Shown here: positions 59,478 through 64,000 of the stretch, one piece after another | How the letters are laid out: each line of letters starts with the position of its first letter | How positions within the stretch are numbered: position 1 is the first letter of the stretch | Assembly (NCBI GenBank): GCA_001770725.1 | Contig: MERU01000002.1 | Location: forward strand, 186,001-250,000 | Direction: 5' to 3' | Length of the DNA stretch: 64,000 nucleotides | Source: Burkholderiales bacterium RIFCSPHIGHO2_01_FULL_63_240 | Lineage (GTDB): Bacteria > Pseudomonadota > Gammaproteobacteria > Burkholderiales > Burkholderiaceae_C | Translations under genes and position numbers: made by a program | The notes under the pieces: generated by a model | Databases searched by the model: none | What the model was told of the DNA's origin: nothing | Seen by the model: the letters and a program-made list of their open reading frames with translations, nothing else

Positions 59478-59723
59478 ATGCAGAAGCAAAGCTTGTACGC
59501 CAACCCCTTCGCCCTGATGATGGACCCGCAAGCCGTCCTCGAAGCCATGGAGCGTTCGGAGCGCCTCAACCGCCTTCAAAGCCGCGTGTGCCGTCCGCTG
59601 GACAAGCCGCTGATCCCCGTCGTGCAGGGCAACGATCGCCAGGCGTTCGATCAGGAAATCGATTCGCAGGAAATCGAGTTGCCCGAAGAAATCGAAGTCG
59701 CCGAAGTCAGCTTCGAGCAGTGA
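59478..59723 (+). CDS. Small acidic hypothetical protein, 81 aa
   Basis: No known family recognised. The N-terminus is amphipathic (N-P-F-A-L-M-M-D-P-Q-A-V-L-E-A-M-E-R-S-E-R-L) and the middle has R-V-C-R-P-L-D-K-P-L-I-P. The last 25 residues are strongly acidic with repeating I-E/E-I pairs. There is no signal peptide or membrane helix. AGAGG lies nine bases before the ATG. It stands alone between tatD and the converging transporter genes, with its own upstream palindrome. Clean codon use and a good ribosome site favour a real gene. Confidence 0.65.
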   Translation: MQKQSLYANPFALMMDPQAVLEAMERSERLNRLQSRVCRPLDKPLIPVVQGNDRQAFDQEIDSQEIELPEEIEVAEVSFEQ

Positions 59724-59748
59724 TTTCGCGCGGCGATGGCCGGGGCGA

Positions 59749-60597
59749 TCAGCCCTGCGCCCGTTGCCAGCGTTGCTCCAGGTGCAAGCCCAGTCGGGAC
59801 AGCACCAGACAGAGCAGGGCGTACACCGCGCCCACGAACAGGTAGGCCTCGAAGTAGAAGGGCCGCCAATGCGGGTCGCCTCCCAGGCTGAGTGACAGCC
59901 CGCCGGTCAGCTCGTGCAGGCCGATGACCATCACCAGCGAGGTGTCCTTGAGCAGGCCGATGGCGTGGCCCGTCAGCGCCGGCAGCACCGTGCGCAAGGC
60001 TTGCGGCAGCACGATGCGTTGCTGCGTGCCCCACCAGCCAAGGCCCAACGTGGCAGCGGCTTCCGTCTGCTCCTGCGGCACGGCTTGCAATCCCCCGCGA
60101 ACGATCTCCGCCAGGTAGGCCGACGAGAACAGCGTCAGCGCCAGCCCGGCTCGCCAGCCCAGGCCGGGGGCTTCGCCGCTGGGCCACCACAGCGGCAACA
60201 GGAAGGCCGCGGCGAACAGCAGGCCCACCAGCGGCACCCCGCGCACGGTTTCGATGAGGGCGATGGCAGGCCAACTCAGCCAGCGGCGACGGGATTGCCG
60301 CGCCAGCGCCAGGCCCACACCCAATGGCCAGGACAAGCCCCAACTCGAAACGAACAGCAGCAAGGTGAGCGGCAGCCCTCCCCATTGCCCTGGCGTGCCC
60401 AGCAACAACCACCGCGCCTTTTCGGCGACCACACCCCAGCAGGCGGCTTCGCGCGCCAGGGCCTGGCACGCCTGCGGATCGGGCTTGAACACGGCATCGA
60501 GCACGCCCCATTGGAACAAGCGCCACAACAGGCAGGCCAGCAACAGCAGGCTCAGGCCTTGTGCCAACTTCTTCAGCCAGATTGCGGGGCGCGTCAT
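59749..60597 (-). CDS. Amino-acid ABC transporter permease (AapM-like)
   Basis: 282 residues from the ATG that overlaps the stop of the previous permease; the frame is open 465 bases further upstream but that is a shadow inside that gene. Helices and the coupling loop E-A-A-A-T-L-G-L-G-W-W followed by a basic Q-Q-R-I-V-L-P-Q-A-L-R mark the HisM/AapM permease class. It forms the inner-membrane channel with the upstream permease. Its stop is followed by the converging 81-residue gene, leaving no room for an ATPase gene. Confidence 0.88.
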   Translation of the reverse strand: MTRPAIWLKKLAQGLSLLLLACLLWRLFQWGVLDAVFKPDPQACQALAREAACWGVVAEKARWLLLGTPGQWGGLPLTLLLFVSSWGLSWPLGVGLALARQSRRRWLSWPAIALIETVRGVPLVGLLFAAAFLLPLWWPSGEAPGLGWRAGLALTLFSSAYLAEIVRGGLQAVPQEQTEAAATLGLGWWGTQQRIVLPQALRTVLPALTGHAIGLLKDTSLVMVIGLHELTGGLSLSLGGDPHWRPFYFEAYLFVGAVYALLCLVLSRLGLHLEQRWQRAQG

Positions 60598-61454
60598 GCC
60601 ACGCCCTTGAGCGCATGGCGCCGGTTGAAGGCGTTCATCGCCAGCGCCGTGAGCAGCGACAGCGTCAGGTACACCGCCATCATCACCCCGATGCACTCGA
60701 GCACCCGCCCGCTCTGGTTCAGCGCGGTGGTGCTGACCGACACCAGGTCGGGGTAGCCCACGGCCACGGCCAGCGACGAGTTCTTGATGAGGTTGAGGTA
60801 CTGGTTGGTTGTGGGCGGCACGACGGTGCGCAGGGCTTGGGGGATGAGCACCAGCCTGATCTGCTGCCAGCGCGTGGCCCCCAGGGTGTCGGCCGCTTCC
60901 AGGAGCGCGCGGGGCACGGCCTCGATGCCGCTGCGAAAGACCTCGGCCAGGAAGGCCGCCGTGTAGGTGCTCAGCGCCAGCGCCACGGCCAGGTATTCGG
61001 GGGTGACCGAGGCGCCTCCGCCGACGTTGAAGGTTTCCTGCACGGGCCAGGACATCCGCCACGCGTTGTCCACGGTTTCAGGCCAGGGAAAGGCCAGCCC
61101 GCCCTTGCTCAACCAGAGCCCGCCCCAAAGCGGCAGCGCCTGGGTCGAGTCCGGCAACCACTCGATGAGCAGGAAGTACCAGACCAGCAACTGCAGCAAC
61201 AGGGGCACGTGGCGGATCAGGCCGATCACGCCTTGCGCCGCCTGGCGCCAGCCCGGCAGGCCCGATGTGCGCAGCAGGGCCAGCAGCAGCCCCAGCAGGG
61301 TGGCCACGAGCAGCGAGGGCAGGGCCACGCGCAAGGTGTTGCCCAGGCCCACCGCGAAGGCCCACCACATGGGCTGCATGGCGTCGAAGGCCATCACCCC
61401 GGTCTCGCCGATGTCGAAGCCGGCGGGCTGGTGCAGGAATCCCCAATCGAACAA
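60594..61454 (-). CDS. Amino-acid ABC transporter permease (AapQ-like)
   Basis: 286 residues. The coupling loop E-A-A-D-T-L-G-A-T-R-W-Q-Q-I is clear, with R-T-V-V-P-P-T-T-N-Q-Y-L-N-L-I-K-N-S-S-L after it, as in the AapQ/YhdX branch of general amino-acid permeases. It overlaps the next permease by four bases (ATGA) and follows the binding-protein gene by 18 bases. Confidence 0.9.
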   Translation of the reverse strand: MFDWGFLHQPAGFDIGETGVMAFDAMQPMWWAFAVGLGNTLRVALPSLLVATLLGLLLALLRTSGLPGWRQAAQGVIGLIRHVPLLLQLLVWYFLLIEWLPDSTQALPLWGGLWLSKGGLAFPWPETVDNAWRMSWPVQETFNVGGGASVTPEYLAVALALSTYTAAFLAEVFRSGIEAVPRALLEAADTLGATRWQQIRLVLIPQALRTVVPPTTNQYLNLIKNSSLAVAVGYPDLVSVSTTALNQSGRVLECIGVMMAVYLTLSLLTALAMNAFNRRHALKGVA

Positions 61455-61472
61455 GGGCAGTGGCTCCGCTGG

Positions 61473-62525
61473 TCAGCGCAGGGGCGGGGCGTACATCAGG
61501 CCGCCCTGGCTCCAGGGGCGGTTGGGGCCGCGCGGCAGGCTCAAAGGCGAGTTCTTGCCCACGTTGCGCTCGAAGAGCTCGCCGTAGTTGCCCACGGCCT
61601 GGATCGCGCGCAAGGCCCAGGTCTTGTCCAGGCCAAGCAGCTTGCCCATGTCTTCGCCACCACCGAGCAGGCGCTGGATGGCCGGGTCGGTGCTCGATGC
61701 CAGCGTGGCGGCCTTGGCCTGCGTCACGCCGAGCTCTTCGGCTTCCTGCAGCGCGTAGATCGTCCACTTGACGATGGCAAACCACTCGTCGTCGCCGCGT
61801 TTGACGGCCGGGCCCAGGGGCTCTTTTGAGATCAGGTCGGGCAGCAGCGTGTAGTCAGAGGGCTTGGGCGCTTCTTTGTTGCGGATGCTGGACAAAGCCG
61901 ATGCGTCCGCCGTGTAGGCCTGGCAGCGGCCCGAAAACAGGGCCTTGAATCCGGCCTCGTAGGTGTCGAACACCACGGGCTTGATGCCCAGTCCATGAGC
62001 GCGGGAGAAGTCGGCCAGGTTTTTTTCGGTGGTGGTGCCGGCCTGCACGCAGACCTGCGCGCCCTTGAGCTGCCTGGCGCTGGTGAGCTTGAGCTTGGCT
62101 GGCACCAGGAAACCCTGGCCATCGAAAAAGGTGATGGCCGTGAAGTGCAGGCCCAGAGAGGCGTCGCGCGTGAGCGTCCACGAGGTGTTGCGCGAGAGGA
62201 TGTCGACCTGGCCCGATTGCAGCGAGGCAAAACGCTGGGTGGCATTCAGTGGCGTGAAGCGGACCTTGTCGCCACTGCCCAGCACGGCCGCGGCCACCGC
62301 CCGACAGACGTCCACATCGAGTCCTTGCCAGCGCCCCTGGGCGTCAGGTGCAGAAAAACCAGCCACGCCGTTGCTGACGCCGCAGACGAGCTGGCCGCGC
62401 TGACGGACGCCATCGAGCACCTTGCCGGCCTGGGCGGGCTGCCAAGCGAGGGCGCTCAGGAGCGCCAGGACGCATGGCAGGCTGGCCAGCCAGAAGGTGT
62501 TCAGGCGCTTGGTGATCGTGGTCAT
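61473..62525 (-). CDS. Amino-acid ABC transporter periplasmic binding protein (AapJ-like)
   Basis: 350 residues from the ATG at 62523-62525. A signal peptide of about 34 residues ends A-Q-A before G-K-V-L-D-G-V-R-Q-R-G-Q-L-V-C-G-V. The ligand region has G-L-D-V-D-V-C-R-A-V-A-A-A and D-I-L-S-R-N-T-S-W-T-L-T-R-D, and the hinge E-P-L-G-P-A-V-K-R-G-D. The closest group is AapJ, which binds a broad set of L-amino acids. Confidence 0.93.
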   Translation of the reverse strand: MTTITKRLNTFWLASLPCVLALLSALAWQPAQAGKVLDGVRQRGQLVCGVSNGVAGFSAPDAQGRWQGLDVDVCRAVAAAVLGSGDKVRFTPLNATQRFASLQSGQVDILSRNTSWTLTRDASLGLHFTAITFFDGQGFLVPAKLKLTSARQLKGAQVCVQAGTTTEKNLADFSRAHGLGIKPVVFDTYEAGFKALFSGRCQAYTADASALSSIRNKEAPKPSDYTLLPDLISKEPLGPAVKRGDDEWFAIVKWTIYALQEAEELGVTQAKAATLASSTDPAIQRLLGGGEDMGKLLGLDKTWALRAIQAVGNYGELFERNVGKNSPLSLPRGPNRPWSQGGLMYAPPLR

Positions 62526-62618
62526 GCTGAAGTGGCGAGTGCGGGCCGGCAAACTTTAGCTTGAAAGCGGCAGGTGGTCGCCAGGATGGGCGCACATGAC
62601 GCGCTGCAGCCGCACAAC

Positions 62619-62646
62619 ATAGTTGCTACGATGTATATTATGTCAA
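62619..62646 (-). promoter_or_regulatory. Candidate promoter for the amino-acid transporter genes
   Basis: On the minus strand TTGACA (62641-62646), a 16-base spacer and AACTAT (62619-62624) lie 94 bases upstream of the binding-protein gene. The stretch is clearly AT-richer than its surroundings. A plus-strand TATATT at 62634-62639 could serve the divergent mutase gene. Confidence 0.35.
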
Positions 62647-62735
62647 CCAATGAATGGAGAGGCGAACGGCCCACAACACAGCCCTTCGGCATGGCAATTG
62701 CCGCTCCTGGGTTGTAACACCAACCTGGAGACCCT

Positions 62736-63920
62736 GTGAACGGCCCTACCTCTTTCCCGACGGGCCATTTGCGCCCCGACAGCCCACCGACCGACGCCTT
62801 CGACTACATGATTGTCGGCGCCGGTTTTGCCGGGGCCGTGCTGGCCGAACGGCTTGCCACCCAGCTCAACCAGCGGGTGCTCATGGTCGAGCGCCGCCAT
62901 CACATTGGAGGCAACGCCTTTGACAGGCACGATGAACACGGCATCCTGGTGCACCCCTATGGGCCGCACATCTTTCACACCAACTCGGTTGACGTGTTCA
63001 AGTACCTGTCGCAGTTCACGAACTGGCGCCCCTACGAGCACAGGGTCAAGGCCAGTGTCGAGGGGCAGTTGCTGCCCATCCCGATCAACCTGGACACCAT
63101 CAACAGGCTGTATGGGCTGCACCTGAGCAGCCTGGAGATGGACTCGTTCCTGGCGCACAAGGCCGAGCCCAGGCCAGACGTCCTCACGGCAGAGGACGCG
63201 GTGGTCAGCAAGGTCGGTCGCGACCTCTACGACAAGTTTTTCCGCGGGTACACGCGCAAGCAATGGGGCCGAGACCCTTCCCAACTCGACGCCAGCGTCA
63301 CGGCGCGTGTTCCGTCCCGCACCAATCGGGACGATCGCTACTTCACCGACGTCCACCAGGCCATGCCTCAGCATGGTTACACCCGGATGTTCGAGCGCAT
63401 GCTCGACAGCCCCAACATCAAGGTCATGCTCAACACCGACTACCGGGAGGTTCAGCACCTGATCCCCTGGCGGCACATGATCTACACCGGACCGATCGAT
63501 GAGTTCTTCGAACACCGGTTCGGCGCGCTGCCCTACCGCAGCATCCGATTCGAGCACGTGACGCACCACGAGGAGAGGTTCCAGGAGGTGGGGACGATCA
63601 ACTACCCCAACGAGCATGCCTACACGCGGGTCACCGAATTCAAGCACCTCACCGGTCAGCGGCACCCGTGGACATCGCTGGTGTACGAGCACCCCAGCGC
63701 AGAAGGCGACCCCTACTACCCGATCCCGTGCCCTGACAACGCGGCGCTGTATCGGCAGTACCGCGACCAGGCGGAGAAGTTGCGGGACGTGACCTTCGTC
63801 GGGCGCCTGGCGTGCTATCAGTACTACAACATGGATCAAGTGGTGGCCCAGGCACTCAAGGTTTTCAAGACCTTGTCTCAGCAGCTGCTGTTGACGCCTC
63901 CTGACCGCGTGCCATCGTGA
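62736..63920 (+). CDS. glf: UDP-galactopyranose mutase
   Basis: 394 residues from a GTG with TGGAGA eight bases upstream. The FAD fold has V-G-A-G-F-A-G-A-V-L near residue 27, E-R-R-H-H-I-G-G-N-A-F-D and G-P-H-I-F-H-T-N. The catalytic region has Y-T-R-K-Q-W-G and the two Arg-bearing segments that hold the diphosphate. It converts UDP-galactopyranose to UDP-galactofuranose for surface polysaccharide. The next genes are outside the window. Confidence 0.96.
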   Translation: MNGPTSFPTGHLRPDSPPTDAFDYMIVGAGFAGAVLAERLATQLNQRVLMVERRHHIGGNAFDRHDEHGILVHPYGPHIFHTNSVDVFKYLSQFTNWRPYEHRVKASVEGQLLPIPINLDTINRLYGLHLSSLEMDSFLAHKAEPRPDVLTAEDAVVSKVGRDLYDKFFRGYTRKQWGRDPSQLDASVTARVPSRTNRDDRYFTDVHQAMPQHGYTRMFERMLDSPNIKVMLNTDYREVQHLIPWRHMIYTGPIDEFFEHRFGALPYRSIRFEHVTHHEERFQEVGTINYPNEHAYTRVTEFKHLTGQRHPWTSLVYEHPSAEGDPYYPIPCPDNAALYRQYRDQAEKLRDVTFVGRLACYQYYNMDQVVAQALKVFKTLSQQLLLTPPDRVPS

Positions 63921-63942
63921 GGTGAGGCCGGGGCCATGAAAA

Positions 63943-63963
63943 AGGGCGCTCCCTGAGCGCCCT
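63943..63963 (-). terminator. Terminator for a gene entering from the right edge
   Basis: AGGGCGCTC/GAGCGCCCT stem with a three-base loop, and five T residues after it on the minus strand. It lies 22 bases past the glf stop and may help end glf as well, but the T-tract favours the minus strand. Confidence 0.6.
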
Positions 63964-64000
63964 CCTCTGCTGAACAACTCGCTGACGGCCTGTCAGGCGC

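Noticed and set aside
63993-64000. 3' end of a minus-strand gene at the right edge
   Set aside because: A TGA in one minus frame and the terminator at 63943-63963 fit such a gene, but eight bases are too few to support a feature.

Overview
The window is a GC-rich chromosomal segment (roughly two thirds G+C by eye) packed with housekeeping genes, with short gaps and frequent ATGA/GTGA stop-start overlaps. Gene content and order (carAB-greA, yhbY/rlmE-ftsH-folP-glmM-pstSCAB-phoU-phoBR, rpmE type B-rho-trxA, addBA, tmk-holB-pilZ-tatD, mltG next to ygfZ) point to a betaproteobacterium of the order Burkholderiales, probably near the Comamonadaceae or the Leptothrix/Aquabacterium group. The exact genus cannot be read from the sequence. 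No rRNA, tRNA, CRISPR array, insertion sequence, integrase or prophage was seen.

Layout. 1-3.4 kb, minus strand: a cut-off MFS transporter, a D-2-hydroxyacid dehydrogenase, an unknown protein, and an iron storage pair (bfd and bfr) with a candidate Fur box. 3.7-9.2 kb, plus: carAB, greA and a DUF4149 membrane protein. 9.3-14.9 kb: yhbY divergent from rlmE, then ftsH (behind a sigma32-like promoter), folP and glmM. 15.0-22.5 kb: a fasciclin lipoprotein divergent from the full phosphate regulon core pstSCAB-phoU-phoB-phoR, with Pho-box-like direct repeats between them. 22.5-26.7 kb, minus: an ArnT-like membrane glycosyltransferase, rpmE2, rho and trxA. 26.8-33.1 kb: the AddB/AddA recombination helicase-nuclease pair. 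33.2-35.0 kb: a degenerate protein kinase domain fused to an HDOD domain. 35.1-38.6 kb: pyrD divergent from tex. 38.6-39.0 kb: an intergenic region with two related, mirror-image hairpin elements around a 16-bp perfect hairpin. 39.0-45.0 kb: a Zn/Cd/Pb-type P1B ATPase, a patatin-like phospholipase, a PaeA/YtfL-type exporter and an iron-dependent alcohol dehydrogenase. 45.3-52.7 kb: a TetR regulator followed by a fatty acid cluster (high-molecular-weight FabG, MaoC hydratase, thiolase, acyl-CoA ligase, thioesterase-GNAT fusion). 52.7-57.9 kb: NRDE protein, DUF4936, ygfZ, then mltG-tmk-holB. 58.0-59.7 kb: pilZ, tatD and a small unknown protein. 59.7-62.5 kb, minus: an amino-acid ABC transporter (binding protein and two permeases, no ATPase nearby). 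62.7-63.9 kb: UDP-galactopyranose mutase.

How the genes work together. The pst-pho block is a complete phosphate sensing and uptake module. The TetR-led block can be read as activation, hydration, reduction and thiolysis/condensation of acyl-CoA, and it resembles in gene content the fabG4-htdX-fadA2 neighbourhood of Mycobacterium tuberculosis. The least explained DNA is the paired hairpin element after tex. The least explained proteins are the pseudokinase-HDOD fusion, the thioesterase-GNAT fusion, the 175-residue protein at 1939-2466 and the 81-residue protein at 59478-59723.
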